From the NCBI GenBank assembly GCA_021307315.1, contig JAJSPD010000029.1, positions 186,001 to 250,000 on the forward strand: a stretch of DNA of 64,000 bases. The letters are read 5' to 3'. Of this stretch, positions 47,297 through 58,583 are shown in pieces. The DNA is from Bisporella sp. PMI_857 (lineage: Eukaryota > Ascomycota > Leotiomycetes > Helotiales > Helotiaceae). Positions within the stretch are counted from its first letter, which is position 1, and each line of letters begins with the position of its first letter. The translations under genes and the position numbers were made by a program. The notes under the pieces were generated by a model. It was not told the origin of the DNA. It saw only the letters and a program-made list of their open reading frames with translations, and ran no database searches.

Positions 47297-48839
47297 GTAG
47301 CTTGTGGTACTGAGATATGAATCATCAATTAATTATTCATTAGTGCATTGAATTAGAGATGTTCCGGTCACATAGTCATGACACTGTCGGATATAGACGG
47401 ATGTTTCAGCGGTGCGAGGGCACCATGCTCTATTGACACTAGATCAGGCATCTTCGAGCGTTAAAATGAAAAACCAACAAAAGCAATCCTATTAGAGCCT
47501 AGTTCCGGGTTTGCAGATTATGAGATGCTTTGAGACGCAACTCCATTAGACGAAAAAAGGGGGATTCGAGTCGGGAGCCAATGGCTACTCGAGCCGAAGG
47601 CGAAGCGCAATCAGGAGGCTGGAAGTGTTTCCGCGAAAACTAAATATCGGAAATCTTCTTTCAGCCAGTGGGGCTATCTTGGGAGAAATTTAATAATGGC
47701 TGAGCGAGAGGAAGCTAAAACCTTGTTCAAGCTCAATTGTACGTCCTAATCATAATAGTCAAATACTCTTCTTATTTTGAACGATTACAAGCAGATCATT
47801 TCTACTTTTTTTTTTTTTTTTTTCGCAGCGACAGGGAACTCGAATCCTTTCCATAGATATGAGATGTATCATCCTGACAGCCAAATTTCCTCTTCCAGGC
47901 AAAGTAAGCGGCCGAACCAATCCCCCGATTGACAATCAAAACCGCCCCCATTTTCCAGCCCAACCTTCCGACCCACATGACCACCAAAATGATTGAAGCT
48001 GTTCTGCCGACCCCTGCCACCACAACCTAGCAAACCAATGTTCCCCCCATGTCTCAGGCCATAATTAGCATCTATCCCCGCACAGTCGTGGCACAGTACA
48101 GGTATCTGCCGCTGATCAATCGCCCTAGCAAACTGACCTGGGCCAGAAGCGAAGAAGGTTATTTCAACAACTAAGTAGAAACTGCGACATTACAGCCTCA
48201 CGACCCTTTTACACATCATCTAATCTCCCTTTAGGAATGGTTCACCAACCCGTCCCAGATGCAAGTTCTCAGCCGGGCTGCTTCGCCCAAGACCTGCAGA
48301 AAGATCATTTCTCTCCCGACACAACAAGAGAGAAACAGTGGACATTACCTGAGGCAAGAGCGCCTTGTCCATTCGCTAAAATAATCACCCCAGGTGCGTA
48401 AAAAATCAGCTCGCTAATTGGAAACCTATAACAACGCCCTATGCACGCCACGAAGACTTTTACGGGAAGGTCCCGGCCAATGATGGCCCCGGCACTTCTC
48501 ACAATCCCGTGCTTGTGAATAGTATTTATGGGAAATGTTTTGGATTGAGCCCCCGCCGATGGCGGCCGTGCCAAGTACGGCTGAGAGCCTAGAGTTAGGG
48601 TAGCGGCAGGCCATCTTTCTTATTCGACGGCGTTTGAGCAAGGCGGAATTTTTTGAATAAGATTATGTGACAAGATACGCATGCATGATATGGCGGTATG
48701 CTCTTAAGTATAAGACCATTCCCCCTCTTTGAGTGACAAAGCTTTTGCCTTGCAGCCTTCATTGCAGTTTCTTCCTTTGTTTTCATGCACAATATCATCT
48801 CAACATTTTAGTTCACGAGGACTTGCAAACAAACTCATC
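47297..48839. other. intergenic with long poly-T run
   Basis: 1.54 kb downstream of the pseudogene and upstream of the MARVEL gene. An 18-T run lies at 47806-47823. On the minus strand it forms a poly-A immediately after a 60-codon hydrophobic frame (47825-48023), which might be a retroposed fragment. Other frames (48305-48641) look like noise. The last 150 bp should be the MARVEL-gene promoter, with a TATA-like AGTATAAG near 48707. Confidence 0.4.
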
Positions 48840-49786
48840 ATGGTCAACTACCAAGAGAATGTTTTGGCTCGCCGCGGCCTAGATGGAAGAGCCCATATCC
48901 CTGCCTTGCCATTCTGGGTAGCTATCATCCGGGTATTCCAGCTTCTTCTCGCAGTGGTTGTCTTGGGCTGTTCCGCATATGCATATCACACATTCAACGG
49001 GGACGAAATATCTGGCTATACAGACATAGTAAGACAGCCTTGCAGCAATGCGTTAACAAGGACTAACAGTGCGGCCATAGTTTCGGGCATACAGCTTTAG
49101 CTTCTTTGCCTTCTCCTGGACTATCTTGTTCATCCTATATGTAAGAATCTTAGACAACTCTCTGGGAATGCTACTGACAATGTACAGATCTTCGTTACAC
49201 CGCTTTTCTTGCCGAAGTTCTACTTGTACTGGGCGCATATGTCAGTCTTTCTCCTCAGCCATCGTATACTTATATATACTGACATAATGGCAGAGTTCTC
49301 GAGGCTCTTACTCTACTCTGGTGGATGGTGACATTCGCCCTCTTTGCGGATATGATCCAATCATCGTGGTGGAAGTACTACGAATCACTCATCGACAGCG
49401 CGAGCCAGCTAGAGGACACAGCACAAGACTATGGCTATAGTTACGGCTCCAATTCCGCTATTGATAGCTTCAAAGCCGCCATTGGGACCACCAAAGCCGC
49501 TCTAGCATTATCAGTCATCAACTGGGTGCTTTTCATCGTCACCCTGGTCGCTCTTAGCATCTACGTCAATAAGCACCGTAAGGAACAGGGTGAAAGTGGC
49601 TTTGCCGGCATCTCGATTTCGCGCAACAAACAGCCTGGGGATGTTGAGGCGGCGCAACAGCAAGAGAAGATTGTACACCAGCAGCCAGTCGAGTTGACAA
49701 ACGTTCAACAGTACCCACAACAACAGTATCCACAACAGCCATATCCTCAGCAGCCATACCCACAACAACCAACTCCTGTGCATTAA
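48840..49786 (+). CDS. MARVEL-domain membrane protein
   Basis: Four exons, 48840..49028, 49081..49140, 49188..49240 and 49294..49786, join in frame to 264 residues. Four hydrophobic segments fit the MARVEL fold: FWVAIIRVFQLLLAVVVLGCSAYAY; YSFSFFAFSWTILFILYIFVTPLF; VLEALTLLWWMVTFALFADMI; and AALALSVINWVLFIVTLVALSIYV. The loop before the last helix is polar, with Tyr and Ser. The cytosolic C-terminal tail is Gln-rich and ends in tandem YPQQPYPQQ units. MARVEL proteins sit in cholesterol/ergosterol-rich or eisosome-like membrane domains and help shape or traffic membranes. The first acceptor is chosen as the CATAG at 49080, because the nearer CAG sites put stops in frame. Specific role unknown. 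Confidence 0.85.
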
Positions 49787-50595
49787 GGTCTCCTCATTCA
49801 AGCCACACGAGCTATCTGTGATCGACCGATGAACGATGGTACAGGTGTTTGACAGCTCATACCGGTGTTTAATCATTTTCATAAGCTTTTAAATACTGGT
49901 TGCAATTTGGTTGAAGGAGTTGCGATACCCCCTCATTTTCAATGGTCTTTATGCCCTGGTAATAACGGATGTCTCTTGCTGTCTCGTGCGTAATTATAAC
50001 CGTGCTTAAATAAAAAAAACCCCCTTTTCTGGACTGAATCCCACCCATCTCCCGTTGTATACCCGGCTTCCATCTTTTATCAAGTGATATACTCGTGGCA
50101 TTGTGTCCCTTCTCTGCCATCCCCTTCAGTTAACATCTTCTGCTCTGATAATGTGCAGTGAACTTGTGGGAAAACAAGCGACTAATGTCCAAGAGATCTC
50201 GGATTTTTAGACATCTTATGAGCACATCTTTTTCGAAATCAGCATCTACAACAGATCTGTGCTTCGGCATAAGGGCTTGCATATTTACTGCCTTCTCGGA
50301 TACTGTCAGGTCTTTGATATTCAGACTGTACGTTTTACCGAAGTTTGTGCTTGTAAGCTATGTTTAGGTTGAGCAATTATATAAGAATTAGTCCATGACT
50401 AAGTAGTCCTTGTAAAATTCACCTGCAAGCTTCTGTTTAATATGTCTTGTTCTCTTTTTAAAGGGTCTGCCTTCGATTCTTGAGTAAGTCATCACGACTT
50501 TGGCTCTCAAGAGTTGAAAGAGAAAAAAGGCATAGTACGTTTTGAATCTCCAGAGATATGGCTTCTAGGTATGTAACCTCTAATCCATATAGCCC
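49787..50595. other. intergenic between converging genes
   Basis: 809 bp of AT-rich 3' sequence from two converging genes. Nothing recognised beyond T/A runs (A-run and C-run near 50009-50023). Confidence 0.5.
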
Positions 50596-51282
50596 TCAGA
50601 TCAACTCCTCCCCATTAACGCTCCACCCCTCAACAACGACCTCTAAATTCTTCCCCGCCGCCTGGTCCCTCGGGTCTGGCCGTCCCGCAAATACACCTAC
50701 AAGAACACTTTCCACGGCCCCATTCCCCTCCTCTAAAAAAACCCACGGCACCTTCCGCACCAGCGTCTTTGCCTCCCCATCCTCCTCCGAAAACGCATAA
50801 ACCCCCAACGCATCGCCCGTCCTCTCCATGCACACCCTCAGCCTATGTAACCCATGCTCTCGCCCATACCGCCGCTCAAAAAGCGACCAGTCACTCCACG
50901 TCTCCCGCGCGACAACTGAGCCGAACACCCCGTGGTCGACAACCTCCAGGCCAGCTTTCACCCACCGCGGATGCGTCTCTCGGTCCCCTGGGGAGTCTTT
51001 GCTGGGGATAGGCTTCCCTTTTTCGAGGAGCACTAGGATCAGTCCCGCTTGGTCGTATTGCAGGCTTGGGTTGTCGCTGGATGACGGGCTGAACGGGAGA
51101 TGCACCGCTGCGCTGGCGGTGCGGAAGGTGCGGAGCGGGATGGTGGTATAGGATATTGGTCCCGAGAAGCGGAAGCCGGTTTTTGGAGATGCGTAGATGT
51201 CTGATTTTGGTGGTGCGACGAGAGGAGAGAGGGATTCTTGGTTGGGGGTGGAGTTGATGAAGTTTATGGTGGGATGGGACAT
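50596..51282 (-). CDS. DUF1349 beta-sandwich protein
   Basis: Single exon, 228 residues, ATG at 51282. It has the layout of the DUF1349 family, concanavalin-like beta-sandwich proteins common in fungi and bacteria. Blocks: INFINSTPNQESLSPLVAPPKSDIYASPKTGFRFSGPISYTTI, YDQAGLILVL (the family's YDQAGLML-type strand), RWVKAGLEVVDHGVFGSVVARETWSDWSLF, HRLRVCMERTGDALGVYAF, VRKVPWVFLEEG, and VGVFAGRPDP (the VGVYAARP-type strand). No signal peptide, so cytosolic. The molecular function of the family is not established; carbohydrate binding is suspected from the fold. Higher GC than its surroundings. Confidence 0.9.
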   Translation of the reverse strand: MSHPTINFINSTPNQESLSPLVAPPKSDIYASPKTGFRFSGPISYTTIPLRTFRTASAAVHLPFSPSSSDNPSLQYDQAGLILVLLEKGKPIPSKDSPGDRETHPRWVKAGLEVVDHGVFGSVVARETWSDWSLFERRYGREHGLHRLRVCMERTGDALGVYAFSEEDGEAKTLVRKVPWVFLEEGNGAVESVLVGVFAGRPDPRDQAAGKNLEVVVEGWSVNGEELI

Positions 51283-51771
51283 GTTAACTCTTGGATTGTT
51301 GAGGATGGAACGATGAAGAGGTCTATGTGAGCATTCTGAGAGTTGGTTTGCTTGTTTGTCTTATAGGAATCTATTAGAGTTGTTTGTCATCCAGGGATTC
51401 TCCTGCTCGGATAGAATCCGAGGGAGGATGGGATGTCATTAATGCCAAGAGTCTAGTTCTGGATTTTACTTCAAATGACAATGACGGCTGCGACTGCATG
51501 TAGAAACGCTTGATTTAGGGTTGTTTATACATGTAGCCAAGTCGGAATAGAGACCATGAATTCTCAATCATTCGTCTCCTCAATTTCGGATTTAGATAAC
51601 ATACCCATTAAGCTTTGACTGATTAATTTGTGATTAACTCCAAAGTAATGTGGCAAATGTTCAGCAATCTACTTCTGAAAGTCATTTACAGCTTCTAAAA
51701 TTGATCAAGATCTATAACGCAATATACAAGTTTTTCAAGGTCAAATTATAAGAAGAATGAAGTTTGGATGT
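51283..51771. other. intergenic
   Basis: 489 bp between the DUF1349 start and the stop of the next minus-strand gene. It presumably holds the DUF1349 promoter and the neighbour's 3' UTR. No element recognised. Confidence 0.45.
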
Positions 51772-52340
51772 TCAAGGTTTTGGTGATATCGACGATAAAT
51801 GTACATTCATTATAAGCGATAGCGATAAGATTAGTAATAGAGTTCTGATGGCCGCGAAATTCGATGCAGCAGTTGGTGTTCCCGATCCAGAGTCTGGTTC
51901 AGGACATGTTGAGGTTGGCGAGCTTGTTGGTGCAGTACCGTTTGTGGCAGTGGTGGCGATCAACTTTTCGGCTCCACCAGTGATTGGGATCTGGAACCAG
52001 AATGCATCCGTGGTTGTGCCAGTTTCTGAAAGCAGGGTTGTGGTAGAGGTTCTTGCATCACCTGTCTTTGTACCGAATGTGAGAAGCACGGATTGGGCAG
52101 CCGCCGTTGCGAGTATACTGGAGCGGCGAGAGTTGTAGTGGTAGTCTGCAAACTAATGACAGCACTGCTAGTCCAGTTCGGCAAACGCTTTATAACTACA
52201 GTTGTCGCTGTTACATCCTACGTATCCCGTTAGATCATAGTAGATTGTCGATGGATAGAAGGATTATACGAACCGGGGCAAGAACAGATGCCTCCAGTGC
52301 TGGCTCCAGGAAGGAAACGGTTTCATCATTAGTGGTATTT
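51772..52340 (-). CDS. 3' part of a Ser/Thr-rich, probably GPI-anchored surface protein
   Basis: Three 3' exons can be chained in frame: complement(51772..52145, 52200..52217, 52274..about 52340), with introns of 54 and 56 nt. The product reads STGGICSCPGCNSDN, then RRSSILATAAAQSVLLTFG, then a Thr/Ser-rich stretch (TSTTTLLSETGTTTD, APTSSPTSTCPEP, SGSGTPTAAS). It ends in a hydrophobic tail (AIRTLLLILSLSLIM plus about a dozen residues). That order (cysteine motif, Ser/Thr stalk, terminal hydrophobic segment) is typical of GPI-anchored wall proteins. I could not find the 5' exons or signal peptide; stops lie just upstream of 52340. It may be a truncated gene. Family not recognised. Confidence 0.45.
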
Positions 52341-53718
52341 GGTGGTGATAATGCATATTCCAATCAACTGCTTACAATACAGACTAGCATCTCAAGTAAG
52401 TTTATATCAGATTGCAGGATAGCCTAACCCTGAATAATCTGAACCGCTCAGTTCCTGAAATCATCATTTCATTTCGTGATTTTGATTGCTATATTGATAG
52501 GGTACTATACCCGGTCAATTGTGTACCAACCACGGCGGGTGTTGAATATAGAGGATTAATTTCAAATGTCACAATTGCGTAAGACGAGATATATATCCCT
52601 CTACTGCACCCTAGTTGCCAAGGCATGTTTATGGAGTGGCTATTGGTTGGTTCAGATTGTGAAGGCAGCTAATGGCATATCAAAATTGCAAATAGTGAAA
52701 TATAATAATATTGTACACTGCTAGCTCGAATTTAAGGTGTTTATCAATACTTGAAATAAACTGATCTATACTAGGGTATCTAGCTTGTGAAGTGGAGGTT
52801 ACTGAGGGACTGTTAGAAATACGGTAACGGTCGCCCCACAAAATTGTAGGCAATGCGGAGAAGGACTCATTGCTACTGGAACCCCCCCTAAAATATCCCA
52901 ATACAGTGATTGTCTTCTGGTTCCAGAATCTGAAGCAGAGTGTGCTGAAATCCAAAAAGAGATATGTGAATTGCTGAAAGCGAGCTGTTTGCCAAGTCTA
53001 ATTTCAATTGGTCATAGGATCCGAACCTTATTTTAGCGTCACGGGGCTGTCCGAGAATCAACAGCTTTGAAAGCTGCTTGCATCAAATCCTGGCTGTCAG
53101 ACAGACAATACACTATTATGGGGGTAAATAAGATGGTTGAGTGTTCAGCTGGCTGTTTGATTGGTTAAAGCTCTGCCCATCTCGAACGAACTATGGACGC
53201 GTTTATTATAGTATCCACGCGTCGAAGTTCCCTTCTATGGTAAATAAGACAATAATACCATCGAGAAGACATATTTTATGAAATGAGAAGTATGGGGAAT
53301 GAACATGATTCCTAATATACATGTGCATGATCTGTTGCTACATACCTGAGCACGCTGTTAGGGTGTGAGGATGGAATCTTCTAGAGTAATGGGTTCCAAG
53401 GACGAATACACATGTCCACGAGGATTTCTGGATCATTACAGGTGTCTTTATAGGATCTGCAAATATTGATATCACCAATCGTGACTGACCAGCTGCAGGA
53501 TCTGTAGGGAAAATCTCAAAAGGCAAGGATTGCAAGCTGGAATCTTTCCTAGGTCTCAGTACGAAAACACACTTCGTACCCAAGCACAGGTGCTTTGTGT
53601 GAATTGCATATTTGGAAGGATATAGGTATCACATTTTCCAGGAGACGAGGAAGGCAAATCAAGTGCAGCTGTGCTACGTCCTAAATATTTTCTTATTATA
53701 TTATACAGATTCTATGCT
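52341..53718. other. intergenic, possible missing 5' exons
   Basis: 1.38 kb that may conceal 5' exons of the neighbouring surface-protein gene, but no signal peptide or open chain could be found. Otherwise AT-rich and without motifs. Confidence 0.4.
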
Positions 53719-55536
53719 CTATGCCGCCAGAGTGACTGGGTTTTGGACAACCGGATACTTGGGGAAGTATGGTTTGTATATCTGAATTCACATTACTATA
53801 GGATCACCAAACCTGCGACAAGGAACACTTACTGATTGGCAAAGGGTATTGTACTCCAACGCGGACGCTTCAGTTATCGAAAGCTCATCTCCAGGAACAC
53901 CCAATTCCGCCACCGTTCCGCAATATGGCTCTGTCTTCTCCCACCCAGGACCCGCAGATGGGTTCTTGATCCATGCAACAAACCAATTATTAACAGAGTC
54001 TGCTAATGCCTGCTGGGCAGCCGTGACTCCGGAGAGAGTGTTAAAGCATTCGTTGCCACCTAAGAAGAATGGTACTTCCGTGCCATGAGTGGGAGCAGTA
54101 CCAGGAACACCAACAACGTTGTCATATGCTCCAAAGAATCGATATGTCCAGGTGTCTTGCTTTGCACTACGCGTATCGATGAAGTAGTCGACCGGGCAAT
54201 TGAAGCGTGCATCTCCGTATTGGGTCCCGCTCATAAGGGATTGAGAGGCAAATTCGGAAGCGTTGTATGCTGCCAGGAGCACATTATCAGGTATATGAGC
54301 GCTATCGGCGTCAAAAGTGTTGATCCAAGAACTGAAGTCAGTGTTCTCGCCTCCGTATACAAGGCTGAAGATAGTCCCTTCACCGTTGGAGTTACCAGTT
54401 AGTAAAGGCACATGTGAAGCGTAATTTCCAGCCCTGAAGCGGGCCGCATAATCCGCATAGCGCGTACTCTCGTCAATGACTGGTGTGAACCACGTGTTGG
54501 TGGTTGAGTTGAACATTGCTGTTTGGAAAGCGTAAATATCGACATTACGAAGACAATCGAGTTGCCCTTGTCCAGTCCCACATCCAACCTCAGCGGCAAC
54601 TACATCAAGTGCCACGCCTTGGGGAGCATAGGCGGGACCAGATATTGCGTTGGCGCTCATTTCTACAGCACCTCTGAGCCATGTTTTTGGGTGGTTCCAC
54701 AGATAGTGGTCAACCTGAACTCCTCCAGATGAATGGCCACCAAATACGATATGGGCAGGGTCACCACCAAATGCTTAAAGGGGTTAGCAAATTCCGCTTT
54801 GTGGAGCTTTTCTAACTTTACCTTCGATGTTACTGTGGATCCATTCCAAGGCTTTTTCAACATCAAGGATACTAAAGTTCTGGATGCCCTTCAATTCTGC
54901 CGAGTTTGGAGACGCGAATATACTCTCGCGAGTGTTGAAGCTGACATAGATTACACCTTTGCGAGCGAAATTGTTGCCTTGGAGTTGAGGGTTACTGCTA
55001 GATCCTGTGACCATGGCACCGCCATACATATATACAAACACCTTCAGCAGGTCAGAAGGATGCCTCGGTTAGTACTCGGATGATAGTCATAGCTTACAGG
55101 TAGTTTGTTCCCTGTGGAAGGAGCCCAGATGTTTAGGTTGAGGCAGTCTTCACCCTGTTGAGTATAATACGAGTTGCTTATAGCCTGAGGACATGTTGCA
55201 CCGTAAGAAGTAGCATTGAACACAGATTTTGCATCATTTTTAACTTCTTGAGGTGCAAGCCACCTGATCGAGTTAGTATCTGAAGACAATTAAGATGGGA
55301 ATTTCCGGTGGGATGACATACCGATTCTTTCCCCCAGTCGTCGCAGCAAAGGGAATGCCAAGGAATACAGAATTGCCAGAAGTATCTTTGAAGCCTTTGA
55401 TAGTTGCTTGCTTCAGGGCTACGGCCGGTTGGGACGCATCACGAGCGATGTAGGCAGCTTCAATCTCTGGAGCGATGAACCCGGAGACAGCCAAGCTCAA
55501 GCACAGAGCCTTGTCGAGAACTTTCCTAATTCCCAT
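53719..55536 (-). CDS. secreted type-B carboxylesterase/lipase
   Basis: Five exons, complement(53719..53781, 53833..54773, 54822..55041, 55098..55263, 55322..55536), give 534 residues in frame. A signal peptide covers about residues 1-28 (MGIRKVLDKALCLSLAVSGF onward). The alpha/beta-hydrolase type-B hallmarks are present: GNSVFLGIPFA, EDCLNLNIWAP, the oxyanion strand VFVYMYGGAM, ARKGVIYVSFNTRESIF, and the nucleophile elbow GGHSSGG with Ser215. Then comes the acid residue in NSNGEGTIF and the His in APTHGTEVPF. The domain ends KNPSAGPGWEKTEPYCG and PYFPKYPVV. The triad is complete, so the enzyme should be active on extracellular esters or lipids. The usual carboxylesterase length is matched. 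Substrate not predictable. Confidence 0.94.
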
Positions 55537-57210
55537 ATTGATTCCACGCGGCTACTGGACGTTGGGCAAACTTTGGGAAACGTGGGAAACCTTGGGAAAG
55601 GTATACCAGGAAGAGATGGAGATCGTCTGCGAGCAAGCCGTGAGTTTATAGTAGCTCGTCTATCAAGCATTGGGCGGCCAATGAGAGTCGACAATTGAAA
55701 TTTTGAGAATGCGTGGAATATGCATGGAAGGCACCGAAAAACAGTAACATTTACTTTTAGACATTTTTATTTTAGCCCTGAATCCTAGCCAATGGCGTTC
55801 TTCACTATACCCTGTGGTCAAAAGCTTAAGTGGATTTCGAGGACAGATTATTCAGAAGCAGCACGAACGCACCTGAGTTGCATATCAGAAGTCCACATCC
55901 CATACAAGAACGGCGATTTCTCCGGTCATATTTCAATAGTGAAGCAGGCAAATATTGGCAGTAATCAATGGCAAAGCGAAATTTACGAATTCATCCCGGA
56001 AATATCGGTGTTCGACTGCCTGAGTTTAACTTGCAAAGCATGAGAAAGCACTTGGCTTGGTAGTACTTGCTGTGGCAAGGAAATGACCTGTGTTGGCAAG
56101 AGGGGCATAGTTATTTCCGTCGATCACAGCAGTGGATATGTCATCGGCTAATCACCGGGCATGTATACTTACGGCGCCATACCGGAGCCGGAGCACTGGG
56201 ATACAGTGGGGTGGACCGCGCGATTGTACAGTATTGCAAGTATGGTACAGCACTATATTCTTACGTTATTGATTTAAAGATACGATACTTAAGTGGTGGG
56301 AGTGAGAGCGGAGAAGGATGGAACTTGACTGCACACAAACATGGTATAGCGGTATAGTACCGTACCTGCAGCTTGCATCTTTACCATAGTGTGTTTGTAT
56401 AATTTTCTATTTGCATTATTATTATTATCTCGCTTTCTGCTTTGTTTGAAACACATGTTTCTTGGTTCTCTAGGATATTCAGGGATGGAATTCAAGTTCA
56501 AGACGTCCAAGCAAAATCGCTTGACTCGTAGCTGACTCGTGCAAGCATGAAAAACCCTTTTAGCGGCAGCTCCTTCCAGCTCCTTAAACCTTTTCTGTTT
56601 AGAGTCTCCCAAACTAGTCAAGCTCCTTGCGGCCTAAGCCTACGTCCCTTTATTTTCAAGAAAATGATGTTGGATTAAGGCTCATACGTTGTGGCTGCAG
56701 CAAATCCTGCCAGTACTTTCTCGGTATGAAAATGCCCTGAGCGTGCGCCATTGCCGTTAAGGGTTGATCATTTCTAACCAAAGCAGGACTTAAACTCAGC
56801 CTGGCCTCTTCTGATTGATCAAAATACTGTAAAGTTCCATATCTCGTCTACTCTCATGTTCCGGTTTCCGATGGCCTTAGGAGCCGCATCCTTCTTTAAG
56901 GAAGTGTCTGGCCGAAACTCGATACGAGGTAAGTCATCGCAAACACATCAATTTTCAATTGGTCAATTATGAAGCGAGTCCATCTTTCTTACCAGTATGA
57001 CGATCATTGCTCTCCAGAGAAAATGAAGAAAATATCTGAGAACTCAGGAGATCTTGCAAGGGGATCGAACACTTGGCCTGAGCATGATAAAGATGCAAAT
57101 TGCACCTTGCTCTTAAGATCATTGATCCCTTTCCCTGCCATTCCTGCATTCTCCATTTCCACCCTTTCTTTTCCTATCTGCCGTAAACAGTTGGGATTTG
57201 CATTATTACA
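55537..57210. promoter_or_regulatory. divergent intergenic region
   Basis: 1.67 kb between the head-to-head carboxylesterase and rhodopsin-like genes. It should carry both promoters. Open frames (55792-56043, 56289-56621, 56969-57226) have no motif and overlap on opposite strands. Confidence 0.45.
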
Positions 57211-58583
57211 ATGGCGGAGGGTTTAGACCAAGTCGTAAGTGTTTTCGTATTGCGCCCCACGGTTCTGATAAGCAACCGACTGACGATGTCGTTAATATCG
57301 TGCAAAGGTGTCGTGGTACATATGTACCGTCGCCGCGGTACTTTTCGTCCTTATGCGACTGGTGGTGCGGTGGCGAAAGTTTGGAACTTGGGCTGTTGAT
57401 GATTACCTGATCATACTGTCAACATGCTGCCTGATCGGAGATCTCGCTATCCAGCAGCATATGTGGAATCTGGGGATGGCTAATATAGGGGGAGCAAGTC
57501 GAGGCGAATTTATTCAAATCATGAAGGCATGTTACGGCCTATCAAACAACGATCGAAGTTGTTCGCTGACGGTTATAGATGATCGTTCCAGGATCTACTC
57601 TCTACGTGACATCCCTTTGGTCTATCAAAATAGCTCTTGTCATATTTTATAAGAAACTTGCTGCCCCGGGATCAAAGCTCCAGATTGTGTACAATGTTGC
57701 GCTTGGAGGATTGGTAGCTACTTTCCTCGTTATTTTCTTTGACATCTTATTCCAGTGCTTCCCTTACGACAAGAGATGGTCGCAGGATCCTAGTTGTAAG
57801 TAGCCATTCAAGAAAGGATTCAATATGCTTATTCTATGTAGATCAGTGCAGCAAGAAAGCTTCAGATATCAATTACTGGTTGACGATCCTGCGTAAGATA
57901 AGCATCCGCAAACATTCGAAGCGTATTGCTGATGATGCACAGTAAATATATTCTCTGATGTTATAAGTAAGTTCCAATTCATAGTATGAATCCTAAATTT
58001 TGTCTAACATTTACCAGTTATGAGTCTTCCCATTTCAATGGTTCTGAAGTTGCAAATGAAGACGAGACAGAAGCTCGGTGTGGCGGCTATCTTCGCTCTT
58101 GGATTTTTCGTTGTAATTGCAAGCAGTATGTGAAGATGTTTTCTTGGTTTATCGAAAATATTAACCATATGTCCAGTCATCCGAGCCTATTACTCCCGCC
58201 GTAATGAAACGATGTTAACATGTACCGTCTCCATGATCGAAACCGCCATAGCAATCATCGCAACATGCCTCCCAGCCCTCCGTACACTCTTCCTCGGCAA
58301 CCTCTCGCGCATGGGTACTTACTCCAACGGACAACACTACGAGCTTTCCTCCGCCGGACGCAACCGCGCACATCAAAGCGGTATCACTTCTTCGCGTGTC
58401 GTAGGCGGACAGCGCAAAGCGAATGACTCAGAAGACGAGCTGGTGAAGGAGGAGCGGAGTGTTTCGGCACCTAGTCTGGGTGATAGTGGCGACCAGATAG
58501 CCAAAGGCGGAATTATGGTTAATACTACGTATCAGGTTTACAAGGAGGACGAAGGGCCTGCGAGAGGGATGGATAGGCTATGA
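57211..58583 (+). CDS. fungal rhodopsin-type seven-helix membrane protein
   Basis: Seven exons, 57211..57234, 57308..57526, 57579..57795, 57842..57892, 57943..57966, 58018..58125 and 58177..58583, join in frame to 349 residues. The protein follows the fungal integral-membrane (rhodopsin-domain, SAT4/PTH11-related) pattern. SWYICTVAAVLFVLMRLVVRW is helix 1, then the hallmark VDDYLIILSTCCLIGD, SLWSIKIALVIFYKKL, VALGGLVATFLVIFFDILFQCFPYDKRWSQDPSYQCS. INYWLTILLNIFSDVIIMSLPI and LGVAAIFALGFFVVIASIIRAYYSRR follow, and a cytosolic Ser/Glu-rich tail. The family is suspected to sense extracellular cues, but ligands are mostly unknown. The second intron begins GCATGT after AAG, a GC-AG intron; using it is the only way to reach ATGATCGTTCCAGG in frame. 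The first exon is only 24 nt. Confidence 0.86.

Noticed and set aside
50558..51151. Plus-strand Pro/Ser-rich frames
   Set aside because: Antisense to the DUF1349 gene, which has clear family motifs in its own frame.
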